DNA of 64,000 bases from the NCBI GenBank assembly GCA_003640385.1, contig RCAB01000189.1:46581-110580 (forward strand). Reading direction: 5' to 3'. This stretch comes from Setaria digitata (Eukaryota; Nematoda; Chromadorea; Rhabditida; Setariidae). The notes beneath the pieces are model-generated. The model was not told the origin of the DNA. It did not search any database and saw nothing but the letters and a program-made list of their open reading frames with translations. Positions within the stretch are counted from its first letter, which is position 1, and the number at the start of each line of letters is the position of its first letter. Positions 1 to 12,478 of this stretch are shown one piece after another. Made by a program: the position numbers and the translations under genes.

Positions 1-59
1 TTCTACTCATAGTCTGAGAACTTTATTCTCATTCATAAGAAGGGACATATTGTGATATA

Positions 60-178
60 ACTTTTCCTTTATTAAATGCCAAAGTGGATGAAAGATCTAG
101 AATGGAGCAGTATGAGCGTGTTGAAATCGCGCCTTTCCGCCCACTTCAGCTGTCTCAAATTCCGCATATGAAAATTCA
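60..178. other. GC-richer coding-like island at the left edge
   Basis: This stretch is clearly less AT-rich than its surroundings and is open in more than one frame. Read on the plus strand it gives ERSRMEQYERVEIAPFRPLQ followed by LSQIPHMKIQ, which looks protein-like. The minus strand also gives an open frame beginning MRNLRQLKWAERRDF. No convincing splice acceptor or donor delimits it, and the gene it might belong to would lie partly outside the window. I see coding-like composition only; strand and frame are undecided. Confidence 0.25.
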
Positions 179-1095
179 AGAAAAAAAAAAAAAAAANATT
201 CTTTGCTTCTTGTATTTCTGATGTTTACTGTCCTCGTAATTGTTCCTTCCTATTTGATTATTTCATTTCATTTTATGTATGCATTCATCGAGATGATACA
301 AAAGTTTGCGTGGAAGTGATGCATTTAGACAGGTTTACAGTCATTTCTTCCATGTTCGCTGTTCTGCTAAGCGCACTATAATTAATTAATTCAATTAATG
401 AAGATTTTTCTTCAATCTATTTTTTTCCTTATTTTTATTTTAAAAGCAGTGATCAGTTTTTATGAAATAGTTTGGAGTTTATTTGATTGAACTCCATTGT
501 TTTTTTTTTTTTTGGTAATTTATGCCGTGGTTAATATAATTGCAGCATAGAATGAAATTAACTCATTTTCTGAATAACAGAATTGAATAGCATGAATATT
601 TTCTTTGATCATTTTCAAATACCGAGTTATTGTCGAATTTCGAAGAATATGAGAAATAACAAACAAGAAATTATGTTACTTCATAGAATGTTCAGCAAGC
701 GATATCTTTTTGAAATGGTAAGCGGCAGCTGATTGAAAATAATATTTTCTTATTAAAGAATCGGAATGCTAAAAGCCCTATTGCGAGCTATAGATTATAA
801 CTGATTAAAAGAATTTTCGGTCAGCATGTGAACCTTAATATACTTATGAAGACTAGAAGGGTTGAGAACTATTAAAAAAAAGTAAGTTTTTGGGCCTTAC
901 TATAAGTAATTAACTTATTTTTTTTTTCTTTTTTGAGATTAAGATGGCCATATGCCAGTTAATTAGATATTCCAAATGTACTGGGGGAGTTACAACATGG
1001 CATGAGGAAGTAATAAAGAAGTAAGTTCCTTTAAAGCTCTAAACGAAGCGAAGTATGAAACTTCTTTATCAATAATGTGGTGATGGAGCTTTTTA
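179..1095. other. Intergenic, AT-rich, no gene seen
   Basis: This lies downstream of the four-transmembrane protein gene. It contains a 17-18 base A run ending in an N at 197 and several T runs. One short open block at about 945-1019 ends in a good plus-strand donor (AAGTAAGT), but I could not connect it to any other exon. Confidence 0.5.
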
Positions 1096-2065
1096 CTAAT
1101 ATCGATATTGATTAGGATTAATCAATAGGACAGAGGTATTCCTCGAATTACCTAGACGAAAACGTTGAAGATATTTGGAATTTAAATGCATGCTAATATA
1201 AAGCTTCACTTCTGCATTATTGGCACAGCCGTCTAGCAGAGCTACGCCAGCTTGATTAAAACATGAACGATTGTGCTTTCGTCCGATAAGTCGTTGTCGC
1301 TGACGTGGGATACGTGAAATACGCCAATTATAATGGATTTGTTTTGGTCTGGAAAAACAGAAAAAGAAAAAAATGGGTAGTTTCGAGAATGTTATAAGTA
1401 ATTTATCAATTAATCCACGGCAAATCTTTTTTTTTTTTTTGAATGTTGCATGAATTTCCTATATTTTCTCTCATCTCTTACAGAGTTCTTTTCGACTGCT
1501 TATTTTAAATTTGAAAAATGATTATATTTGTGAATTATTAAAATCTCAGATGATTTTCGCTTAAATTTCATTTTCACAGGGATTTTGCTGATGTTTATTT
1601 TAAATTATGAATTATTTTATTTACTTTTTCTTCTTTCAATTGCAGAAATTTTTTTTTTATTATAAAAGAAGAGAAGAAAGTAACCTTCGCAAAATTCCTG
1701 TTCCACCTGTAGTCTGGCAGCTTTCATCGACAGCCTAAGAAGAAGAAAGAAAAATTTTTGATGTAAATGAAAAAACACTACTACTAAAACTACAACTAAT
1801 ACTATTATTATCAATTGTGGCAAGATACTTCAAAATTGTCCTATTCAAATAATTTGAAAAGAGGTGAGATGCCACATGAAACGGCAATCTTACTTTCTTT
1901 TAAAAGTTCATTTGGACTAATCCTTGAATGAGAAGGTTAAAGGTCACATTTGAAGCGTTACAGAGTAAGATGCAGGTAATATTTCTCGTGCATCATCATC
2001 GGATCTACTACAATTTAATGTCGCCAAAGTTGGTTTACATGTTGTTGTCAAGCTGCTTTCTGGCT

Positions 2066-2104
<39 letters not shown>

Positions 2105-5100
2105 CAATAATAGTAAAATTTAAAATTAAAAATGAAGTATATGTCATCAAAATAAATTTTTGTACAAATAGCTATTTCAGATTCTGAAGGTTAGTTATAC
2201 TGAATTTTGGTAAAAGATTTTGTTTTATAAAGAAAAATCAAAAAAAAAGACAGTTTATATACCTTTGTGGTATTTTGTGATTTAGCTAAATTCGAAAAAC
2301 ACTGCTGCCTTATTGAACAGTAAGAGAAATATACACGTTTTCGATAGCGCCATCTTGAATTGTCTAGTGCAATTCTGTAAGACGAAGACAAAATATCAAT
2401 TAGCAATTATAAGTCTAATTGAATTAGACAAAAAAATTTCTAGCAAAAACATATAATCTTTTATCATTGGTTAGTGATTACATCTTTTTATCAGTTTTTT
2501 GAGTCAAAAAACAGAAATTACTGATCCTATTATCATTCCTGATATTATTCATTTGATTAATTTATAAACAATTTCTTGAATTTAAAAGAAAGGAGAATGA
2601 CAGAATAATATCAAAAATTCTCCACAAAAAAAAAAGTCCTTTTTTCTTTTTGAATTTGTTGATCGTTCTACAGTAATTTACAGTTGCCAAGTATTCGGTA
2701 ATTTATTTTAAAGGATTTCAAAGAAAGACCCGAGAATTCCTGGGAAAACAAACCACGATGATTTAACGAACATGTAATCATAGATCATTTATCCTATTTG
2801 TTTGCAAATGGAAATAAAAGAGTGTTAGGCCGAAAATTCCTGATAAGTAATAATTCAAAACTATGATAATTCAACAGAGATCTCAATCATAGATGACTTA
2901 TTTTTCAATGAACTGTAAAAGAGACGATTAATAAAACATGAACTATCTTACATTTGAACAATTTAATATTTACTTCGATTTATAATTACTTTATAATTTT
3001 AAATTAATTAAAATATACCTAAATCGCTTTGTCTCATTGATAAATGTATAAACAGCTTTTGTCATTAGGCGTAAATAAAGCTCAACAATGATAAAAATGA
3101 CAGAAATGACGATTGTGATACGGATAAGAAGTGAATCGTTATCACCAAACAAATATGCTTCATTATAACCACCCATATCAGCGGTATAGGTAAATGTTGC
3201 ATTAAGTAATAGAAAAACACAGGTAACATATTGGAATATGAGTTGCTGCTTAAGTAATCGGGCATTTTTCTCTATAATAGCAATCACAAATAGCACCTGA
3301 AATATAATTTCAAAGATATTAAAAGGAAAGTTTTGTGGAAAATTTTCCTTTTAATATTTGGTAAAATGATCCTTTATTATTTTTGGATATTTCAACTTCC
3401 TTTTTTTATAGAAATTTTGTTGATATTTTAGATGTGTATGCGATGCTATTAATGAAGCAAAATCCAAGAAAATAATTTTTCTCTCTCTTGAGCCATGAAT
3501 TAATAGAAGGAGGAAATGAATACAAAAGATAGGGAGAGAGGAAAAAAGGGCTTATGTCACATTTGTCAGAACTAATTTTCCTCTTAATAATTAATTATAT
3601 TTGCATCTGCTATTTCATTAATTAAAATGAACTGAATTGCGTGAGAGAGAAAAGAGGGGAGAAAACTGACAATCGACTAAATATTAATTTTCAAGGGATA
3701 ATTTGAATATTAAAAAGTTAGAGATCTTGAAGTTATATGGAAAAGAAATTAGGAAACAACTGATTTTGAAGATAAGATAGAAGGAAATAGGAATGGAATT
3801 TTGAAATATTGAAATTTTAAATTCTCAATCAAAACTTACCTTTTCACTAAAAAATATACTTAGTTGCAGAAATGTAATAAAGCACACAAATGCTGCAATC
3901 GTTTGACTATTCGATGTGAAAAAAACAATAATATAATGTAGAGAATAAAGTAGTAAGAATATAACACCAAAGCTCCATTCAATTGCGCATACAATAATAC
4001 CCCTGTTAATAACAATCTAGTATTATTAGTTCATTTAAATTACTGTAAACAATGATATTTTTGATATTTTTAGAAATAAGAATGGAATTATTTAACTAAC
4101 AAAATTTTCACACCACAGAAAATAATTTTCGTTAAAAAAGAAGTAAAAAAAATTTACACTTTTAATCTATTAACAATAAGTCTTAATGTTCGTATGATAT
4201 AGACGCGGCATCACGTATTGTTAAGTGATAAACATAAGGAAGATTTAAATGAATAAAATTTTTATCAGCGAAATAAATTCATTTAAGCAAGCATCAATTG
4301 CATGTGGTAAGAGATATAGAATTAGAAAAAAAGAAAAAAAAAAGGAGATGCAAGTAAGTCTTGTTAAACTTAATTGTTGTTCTTAATTTATTCATTGATA
4401 ATTAAAGAGAAATTTCCTACTGATTAATATAACAAAATAAATAAGTCTGGAATAAATTGAAATAGAAATTATAAAATTAATAAATACTGTAGATGAAAAT
4501 TATTGAAATTTTACCAAGCAGGTGACGCTGGTACAGGATCCTTTCTCCAAAAGAATGGCATCATAAATTTCGGATCATTCGAATCGAATCTTTCCGGTCC
4601 AACAAGTTCTCGCACTTCTATTGGACAATTTACTGGCCAATCGAATTTTACCGCTATTAAAATATGCAAAAATAATTACCAAAAAAAAAGGGAAAATATA
4701 AGTTTTTTTTTTTTCTGAATGAAATGAAATTTCAATGGATTCGGAAACAGCTGTAAATTCTAATAATATAAAGATATAAAATAGGATCAAACATGTTGTT
4801 ATTATTTATTAAACAATAACTATAGTAATTCTTGAGAACCTTCCGGGAATATACTGTTATGGTATCGTTAAAACGAATTTTTATTGCTTTCGTTCTAAAA
4901 TTTAAAAATTCCCCAGAAAAAGGAAAGAGGTGCATATAATTTTAAAAAAGACAAACCAAAAATTTAGAAATTAATTAATTTATCTCCATTATTATCAACT
5001 CTATGTTTCTATCATATTCAAGAAATAAATAAATAATAAAGAAAGAATGAAAAATAAACAATGAAAATGCATAATTTTTAGAACGATATTTGGATATGCT

Positions 5101-5658
5101 CTTCAAGGTAAAATGAATTTTGCAATTAAAATTTCAAAAATAAAATATTTGTTTAGATTTTCAGTTCAGTGAACGATCATCTTCAGGTTGTCTACTGATA
5201 CATGATTTCTTAGAAAAGTTAAATTTTACACTAAGAAGGGAATTTTGTAAAAAAAATTCCCAAGCATTGTTTTATTTTTTTCGATTTTTTAATTTCATTT
5301 CTATAAAGATGTGAATAATTAAGACTACTTGGTTATGAATAATAGGAAATAATGGAATGCGATCATTTAAAAAATTAAGGTGAAGTTAATTAAAACTGTT
5401 CGGTTATAAGAAGGGTGAAAACTTTTTACAAATATCCATAAAAATTTTGCACAAATACTTAATTGAGAAATTAGGATTGAATCATCATTCTTAGTTTGTG
5501 TTAACTGTAAAAATTATTAAATGATAAGATTAAAATTTTATATCCTATTGCTAAATCAGTTATCACAAAAAAAAACCAATACCTGACTTGTCAGCAAGTG
5601 GTCGCCATCCGTTTATAATATCCTGACGGCAATTTTCCACAAATTCTCGACAACGCAT
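1096..5658 (-). CDS. Four-transmembrane protein with long basic C-terminal tail, family not recognised
   Basis: Eight minus-strand exons join in phase: 5658-5583, 4653-4515, 4002-3840, 3296-3019, 2374-2263, 2063-1962, 1734-1685 and 1348-1096. They give about 390 residues from an ATG at 5658 (MRCREFVENCRQDIINGW) to a TAG. The N-terminal 70 residues are soluble and contain several Cys, Trp and Pro (DWPVNCPIEVRELVGPERF). About four hydrophobic helices follow: two in exon 3 (GVIFLLLYSLHYIIVFF, then TIAAFVCFITFLQLSIFF) and two in exon 4 (IFQYVTCVFLLLNATF, LLIRITIVISVIFIIVELY). The tail of about 180 residues is basic and Ser/Thr-rich (RWRYRKRVYF, RISRIPRQRQRLIGRKHNR) and is probably cytoplasmic. 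Acceptors are typical, for example TATATTTCAG before exon 4. The start is the least certain part: the frame stays open a little upstream, and an AG follows GGTAG there. Exon 8 could alternatively splice at GTAATT (1151). I recognise no family; a multi-pass membrane protein is what the sequence supports. Confidence 0.72.
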
Positions 5659-5820
5659 TGTTCTATCCCACCTAATAGTTTCTACCGGACAAGTAAATTA
5701 ATTCGGAACTGTCAGATAAATTCGGTTAAATTAAATTAGAACTATCAGGTAAATTAAATTAAAACCACCAGGTAAACAGAGCGAGAAACGTCACCGCCGA
5801 AAAACGAAACTGTTGGTATG
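5659..5820. repeat. Short degenerate direct repeats upstream of the four-TM gene
   Basis: The plus strand shows imperfect copies of a unit like GAACTRTCAGRTAAATT, each followed by AAATTAAATTA-type sequence (about 5705-5775). The last copy is truncated (ACCACCAGGTAAAC). It lies immediately 5-prime of the first recognised exon of the minus-strand gene, so it may be promoter or 5-prime intron sequence. Confidence 0.4.
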
Positions 5821-5867
5821 AGTGAACAGGAACCACCCATGAAATTAATTGATTAAATCATTGATAA

Positions 5868-6012
5868 ATACAGACAAATGAAGACGCATGCATTGGCATA
5901 CACGCATACGCAAACGCACACGTGCATGCAGATATAAACCCACACGCAAATACACCCATACGTTCACGCATATGCATATATAGATACGTGCGGTGCGTGC
6001 ACGATATGAAAA
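5868..6012. repeat. Low-complexity ACGC/CATACG tract, alternating purine-pyrimidine
   Basis: Degenerate short units such as CATACACGCATACGCA and CACACGTGCATGCAG run for about 145 bases and are far more GC-rich than their surroundings. Much of the tract alternates purine and pyrimidine, as in Z-DNA-prone sequence. I see no coding signal of its own; an open minus frame across it (CICVNVWVYLRVGLYLHARV) is a by-product of the repeat. Confidence 0.6.
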
Positions 6013-7813
6013 CAACAACTTACACGAACCGTTCACGGTTGTCAATTTTAATTAATTACTGATAACTGTAACAAATATTTTAAATGTGAATCATTTTTCT
6101 CTTTTTCTGATAAAAATCTGAAAATATAATGATAACAAAAAAAAAAAAATGATTGGTGAAAACTTCGATGGTTTTTTTGATTCTTTTTCAAAAATTTCAG
6201 ATGTAAAGTTGATTAAAAAGAAAAAAAGCAACGAGCTATTGGTATTTTTTCTTTCAACATTATTATTTATTTTTCAAATCAAGTCTTATAGCTTATTTTG
6301 GTATAATGATAATTAACAATGTAACGATTAATTAATAAATTGATCGGAAGTTTCAGACGAATATAACTTAAAAATGAACTATTTTATTCTCTCTCTCTCG
6401 CTCTATCTTTTCCCTTTTTAAAATAAGTCGAATGAAGAAAATATTTGATTATTATTTAATAATTAATACAAAGTGAACAGCAATTTTTGGGGTGAACAAA
6501 AAACTTTATTGTAAAATTTAGTGGAAATGTTACTGTCCCTTTTTCAAATAATTTTTAAGAAACAATAAAAAATATTTTTGATTTTATTTTTCTTAATTCA
6601 TAACTTTTTAAATCATTCAATGCATTAGTGCTGTTAAAAAATACATAAACAGAATTTTGTCAACTTGTTGATAAACTTGGCTACTTATATACAGGTGAAT
6701 CTGACTATCTATTCAGATAAACTTGCTCATCTAGACAAGCAGATATAGTCATTTAAATGGATAAACTTCGTCACTTCTTCAGTTCTTCAGATCAAATTTC
6801 ACTATCTGTGCAAAATAACTTGGCTAATAATGAACAGGAACTTGGCCATTTGTCCAGTGGGGTCCGGCCAACAGTACACACTGAAACACATTTTTATTTT
6901 CATTTCTTTTTTTCTCATTGCTTGAAAGTAAAAGGAAAAAAATTTCTTTCTGCGTTCCTTTTTTTTTCTAATTTCTAATGTATCTCCACACACAAAAACA
7001 TGGCTGAAAGGTGATTTTTAATTGACAATTTTTTAAATTTAATGAGAGACACAAAGAATTTAGTTATTTTTTGGTCGACAGAACCTTTAATGAAATAGCA
7101 AAATGGTATTATTTTGTTTTGGTTTCATCAACATTGTGTTTTTTGAAGAGTAAATTAATTGAATTGCTAGGCAAAAGCAAATTAATGTCTATTTGGTTTT
7201 TTTTTTTTTTTTACATTATGTAAAAATGAATGAACAGTAAAGCGCAAAATATAACAGTTTCACATATGAAAATCTAACTAATTAACTTATTAGCTTCTGT
7301 TAAATTTAGAAAATAAAAGAGATATGATACTGGATGAACTGGAACAACTTTAATAGTATTATAGTTTATCATGTAATAAAAAAAATAAATAAATAAATCA
7401 TGAAAATTTAATTTTTCTTCGGTTATTTTTCGTTTGCCGTTATTTTTTCTGTATTGTTTTTACACAACAATTTCGGTCATATCTAACATCAGTAATCAAA
7501 TATTTAGAGTGATTATAAATTTGTAAGTTTATCACTGATTAAATAAAAATATAAAAATATTCAGCGACTTCTCGAATAAATTAATTTCAAAACAATTCAA
7601 ATATCATAGGATTAAAACCAAAGGTGCAAAATTTGGCTTTTTTTTTAAAAATTTTTTGGATGGAAAGAAGAATATTTAACAAATTTCGTAAAAAAACTCG
7701 TCAATTTTTCAAATTTTTAAAAACTAATGAACATGACAACTTTTATAAAAAAAAATTTTTGAATTACATAACAATGTTAAAATAATATTTGCTGAAGGTG
7801 AATTCACAATTTT
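6013..7813. other. Intergenic, AT-rich, with one minisatellite
   Basis: Apart from the 45-bp repeat near 6670 I see only A/T homopolymers and no splice-bounded coding segment. The T runs at 7197-7212 and 7640-7665 are typical of the whole window. Confidence 0.5.
6670..6806 (+). repeat. Degenerate minisatellite of about 45 bp, three copies
   Basis: The 9-mer GATAAACTT recurs at 6670, 6716 and 6760, a spacing of 46 and 44 bases. The sequence after each copy is related (GGCTACTTATATACAG, GCTCATCTAGACAAG, CGTCACTTCTTCAG). A weaker fourth echo (ATAACTTGGCTAAT) follows near 6814. A short open frame starting at 6757 (MDKLRHFFSSSDQISLSVQ) runs out of the third copy and is probably fortuitous. Confidence 0.5.
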
Positions 7814-9773
7814 TTATGATGCACTTGCTAAACTCATCAGATATTCTTCGCATTCCGTTAAATATTTCGGTTGTTTGAAACTTTTGGATTCAATCGAATC
7901 TTTCAAATCCAATTCATGATTCAGATTTGGATTTACCAGTTGTCTCTTCAGAATTTTCATGCTCCTGTCTTGGAATTTTTACATTGGAAAACTTTCCGGA
8001 AAATTTTTTTTAAAACTTAAATTAATCTCCTCATTTCACCAAGACTCCATTTGAAATGCCGAATAGAGACCAGAGAATATGGAAGCTGAAGAGATAATTA
8101 AAATCCTTGAAATTTCTCCTGTTCAAGTCTTGGAAATTTAACATTACCCGAAATTCTTTCAAAATGTGGTTCTACCAAATTTGCTTGAGGTACTTTAACT
8201 TTCAGGTTTTAAAGAATTTAGTGGAAGACACTAAGTTCTCCTAACTTAGTAAATGGCTGCATTGAAGCTATCGTGCTCGCCAGATCTGATGTACATTCTT
8301 TCTGAATGTGCTGTAATGGATCTGTTACGGTTTCCGGATTTTAACAAACGGCTCGATTTTAAACTTTCCGATTTCTTCATGTGCTTGAACATGTCGCGTT
8401 TGATGACTGATCTGAATTTGACGATTTTGTTCAGACCATGCTTGGCAAATAATCTGAATTTACTGAACTATATTATATGTAAAATTGTTCAATATCTTCA
8501 ACCTAAGTCTGCCGAATATTTTTAGGTGTACCAAATAATCAAATTTTGAATCCTCCGATGAGTACTCTAAGCCAAAACTCATGATCGAAAAGCTTTGTTG
8601 CGAGCTTATTGGTGATCACCATTTGCAAAAATTTGTAAACTTGATGAAGGAATGTTCTGGGGCTATTACATATTTTCATCTTTCCAAATACTCTAGCATT
8701 ATTAAATTTTCTGAGAGCTTGACGACTACTTTCAACTTTCCAAATCATTTAAAATCCATCATAAAATTAAGGAATTACAGGAGAAGAATTTGAAAATTGT
8801 TTAAATTTTTCGAAATAATTTTATAATAATCTTTTCAGGTTCAAAATTGGTAACAGTAGTAGTGGTAAAATGTGTAGTACGTTGAAAAGCATCCTCTGAT
8901 CTTCAATCAATTATACTATCGAGGAACTCTTTCAAAAAAAAAAAAAAAATCTCCATCTGTTTTAAAAATTTCATTAAAGATTTTGCTAAGACTTTATTTT
9001 TTTCATTATTTTCATTAATTAAATCCAAAATTACAATCATCAAAACACAATCACTTGCAATTATTATTTTTTTCCGGAATATTCTAGATTTGCATAAATT
9101 TTGCGGTAATTTCACACATTTGTTGATTGTTTCTGTTTCTTTAGTATTCTTGATATTTCGAATACAATCCATATCATGCCGTGTAATTTGAGTCGGAGCA
9201 TTATCCCGAGAATAATCATCGGGTAATCAAATAACCAGCTTTTATCAAGTTCCTCGACTCAATACTCTCAGAAAAAAAAAAAAGAAAAAGAATTAAAATA
9301 AGATGGTTATTGAGAAATACTGCCTGACCTTTCATTTTCATACCTGACAAACTTTTCAAAAGGTAATCTTTGCTTGATGTTTCTTGTCCTGCATCATCAA
9401 AATCTACTACTTCTGTTTCTGTTAAAGCTCTGTTTGTTGTTTGATCCAAAAGATCAGATAGATCGATCAGTTCAAATTAGTAATCTTTTCCATAAAATAG
9501 TCATTTAAAAGTTCAGTTTTAGCACCATTCAAACAACATGAAGTTCTTGGAGGTGAAAAACTCTGACCTTGACCTCAGATAAACTATTACTTTTAGTATT
9601 TCGATTAGCATTCTAAATTATGCCTTAAATTAATCTCATTAGCTTTCATCATTGTTGTTAAATGAGACTCAGCTAAATTTTTGTATGTCTCGTGAAATTT
9701 TGACATCTTCTGAAACTTCATAATCCACCAAAACTATTACACTAGATGAATCTAAATCAGTACCAGTAGTTGA
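7814..9773 (-). pseudogene. Decayed gene for a polar, acidic protein of unknown family
   Basis: Reading the minus strand downward, blocks with coding-like composition appear in changing frames with no usable splice sites between them. Near 9773 comes STTGTDLDSSSVIVLVDYEV. Near 9590 comes SFSPPRTSCCLNGAKTELLN, then NDYFMEKITNLN and a stop. One frame over, and directly abutting, is ELIDLSDLLDQTTNRALTET followed by EVVDFDDAGQETSSKDYLLK (to about 9340). Further blocks include KCVKLPQNLCKSRIFRKK (about 9100), RVFGKMKICNSPRTFLHQVY (about 8660), HGLNKIVKFRSVIKRDMFKH (about 8440) and KIPRQEHENSEETTGKSKS (about 7960). After another frame change comes ELDLKDSIESKSFKQPKYLT, ending LMSLASAS and a stop at 7814. 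Adjacent in-order blocks separated by one-base frame changes are what an old pseudogene leaves. I cannot name the ancestor. Alternative: part is a live gene with unusual splicing. Confidence 0.45.
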
Positions 9774-11399
9774 AAAATAATACAAAAATAGCCATTAGCA
9801 AGAAATGATGGAAATTCCATTTCGAAATTATGTTGAACAAAAACTTAATATATCGCTCATTTAGATGACTAGTGTGTTTTATAATTCGATTATTATCCTA
9901 AAATTACATGAAAATAAAAAACACTTTAATTGAAAGAAAATGATAAATGGTAAGAAAAGACAAGGGAAAAAGGCAGTATCAAAGTAAAATATAATTAATA
10001 TAGAAGATGAAATAATTTTAGCAAGTTTTTTCTTTTTTATTTTAAACCATTTTTATTTTCAGATGAATTACTCAAACTTGCTAGCAAGACTTACTCAAGC
10101 AGATTGTACTCTTGCTGATAATGGGTGTTGAATGATTGTTATCATTTCGAATTACCTGATTTGTTAATGAGATATCTAAATTATCATTATCAATATTATT
10201 AATAACATTAACTCATTAAAAAATGTAATTTTTTCGAATATTGCTCATCACTTGTATTATTGGCATCTAGCATTATGGTTTAATAAGTGATCGACCTAAT
10301 GATAAGAAACATGAAGTTGTCTAAATTCCTATGATCTGAAATTATCATCAGTTTATTAAATCACTGATATCATTAATAATACAATTCTCTTCGATATAAA
10401 CTTTTGTCAATTCACAAAGGAAAAATAAAATTTAAATAATCGATTAATCAGTTAATAAAACTTTTTAAAACTATCACAATACTACAATAGCGTCAAATCC
10501 ATTTCAAAATATAATCCTTGTTTCAATTTCTTTAATTAAACAGCAAAATTGTTCTATGGAAAAATTAATTGAAAAACAAATTAAGGCTTTTGTCTAGATC
10601 TAGCCAGAAAAAGAAAACAAAAACAAGTCTACTAAGAATGCTACTAGAAATGATATTTAATTAGTTTTATTTAGGGTTTAAATTTTTTTTTAGTACGATG
10701 CTCCTTAATCCGTGCATATGACAAGTCTATAAGTATGAATTAATCTAAAATTATCCCAAATCAAATTCAAATTTTTTTCAACTCATCCCGTCAAAACAAA
10801 AATAAATCACGAAATATTATTAATTGCACGCAAATGAATGAAATATGCTAAAAATTTAGGATCCTTTCAACTTATTTTGAACTTTTTTAGTAATTTAATA
10901 ATTTTTTACTGAAATGTTTCTAAATTTATTGTGCAGATATTACATGATAAGTATTCAGAAATTCATCAGTTTATTTCTGGCTTAATTATAAATGAATTTA
11001 TTATATAACCTTCTTAAAATTTAAATGGTTTGATATCACTAGGTTTTTTCTCCACTACTTCGCAGAAGAAGAAGCAAAATTTTAGAAATCATCCCAATTT
11101 AATATTACTAATTTGTTCTGCAATGCAGAAATTAAAAATTTAAGGTCTGAATTTAAATTTCTTTAATAAAATATATCGTCGCTTCTACAAATTATCACTT
11201 ATACCACTCATTCTCATTTCATTGGACGTAGGTTTGATTGAAGCTTAATTAAACAAATTTCTATTGATAAAAAATAAAAAACTGATTTAAAAGAAAAAAA
11301 AGAACACTAATTTTGGTTAAAAAGTTATTTGAGTCTTGCTCTAACATTAAAGTTTTCATTACAAATGATCAGCATTTGACAGTATGATAAGAATGTTTT

Positions 11400-11431
<32 letters not shown>

Positions 11432-12315
11432 GAAAAAGAAAAAGTGCCAACATTAAAAGAAAAGTGTGTACAAAATGCTATTAGAATGAAATCAATCAAA
11501 ATAAAACGATCTGAACCAAATGACTCATTTTCAGTTCCTATGAATGATTGTCTGATGAATTTTTTCTTCAGTCCAGAATTTATATTTTAAATTTCAAAAG
11601 TTTTAATTTGAAATTACAAAGTAAAAGACGGGAAATTTTCACTGTTTTTTCATCGATAATTTATGACTAAATCACATAAAAGTTTATGCTAAAATATTTT
11701 TCAGGAAAAAAAGCCATTTAATTGAACAATTTCTTCATATTTTGAAAGAGAAAAAAGGGAAGAGAAGAAAATAGTGATACTGTATTTGTACAGTAGTTTA
11801 GTACGGTAGAATTGGATAATTAATATAAATAAATGTTAAAGCTATGAGTACAAAGAATTTTATTCCGTTAATTTCGCACAATGCAATGCTTTTGATTAGC
11901 GACACATGTGGGATTTCAAAATCTAAAGTGTTTGAAGTTATGGCAGTAAGGAATTTAGGAAAAAAGTTTTTTTTGACTTAATTTTTGGCTTTTATTCTTG
12001 TTGAAATGAGAGGAAAAAAAGAAATTTATTCGTTAAATAAATTTTTCTTCCTCGCAATTTTAAATTTTTGCCAAATTTTTTGAAAATTTTTAAAAGAAAG
12101 TTTTTTCTTAATTTTTTTCTTGAATGATTAAAATATTTTCTAATGCACTAATAATTCAAATTATGACCAAAAATGGTTAAATATAATCAGTGCAACAGTT
12201 AAATTGATAACAAATTGATGCAATGAAATTAAAATTACAAACCATTACCATTACAAATACTCACTAAACCATATATATACTTTTATATTGCCATGTTGAT
12301 TTTTTGACTGTACAG

Positions 12316-12455
12316 GAAACCAATTTTGTACGTTCTTGAATATGTTGGACCGGAAAACCGGTTTTGTTCCGCTCAGTAAATCCATCAGATTGAATCATCT
12401 AGACATGCAGGAATTTCTGTTACACATTAAGAGCCAGCCATTCATTTTGTTGTAA
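12316..12455 (+). other. Possible terminal exon or gene fragment
   Basis: A decent acceptor (GACTGTACAG) is followed by 45 open codons beginning NQFCTFLNMLDRKTGFVPLS and continuing KSIRLNHLDMQEFLLHIKSQ before TAA at 12453. The stretch is markedly less AT-rich than its neighbours and contains the palindrome CCGGAAAACCGG. It lies about 0.9 kb before the next plus-strand gene, but I found no exon that would splice into it. It could be a last exon of an unseen gene or a relic. Confidence 0.3.
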
Positions 12456-12478
12456 TTTACGTGGTTGTAATTTACGTG
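12449..12478 (+). repeat. Perfect tandem duplication of a 15-mer
   Basis: GTTGTAATTTACGTG occurs twice head to tail. The first copy overlaps the stop codon of the coding-like segment just upstream. Confidence 0.8.

Noticed and set aside
945..1019. Plus-strand block ATGGCCATATGC... ending in a strong GTAAGT donor
   Set aside because: No partner exon was found before or after, and it lies just downstream of the minus-strand gene end; too short to call.
2303..2353. Alternative reading of exon 2374-2263 as the start of a separate secreted protein (MALSKTCIFLLLFNKAA)
   Set aside because: It needs a weak GTGTTT donor. The frame joining to the upstream membrane exon keeps phase on both sides with good splice sites, so a single gene is simpler.
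8253..8525. Plus-strand open frame of 90 codons
   Set aside because: It is the antisense of the decayed minus-strand gene, whose blocks continue on both sides in order.
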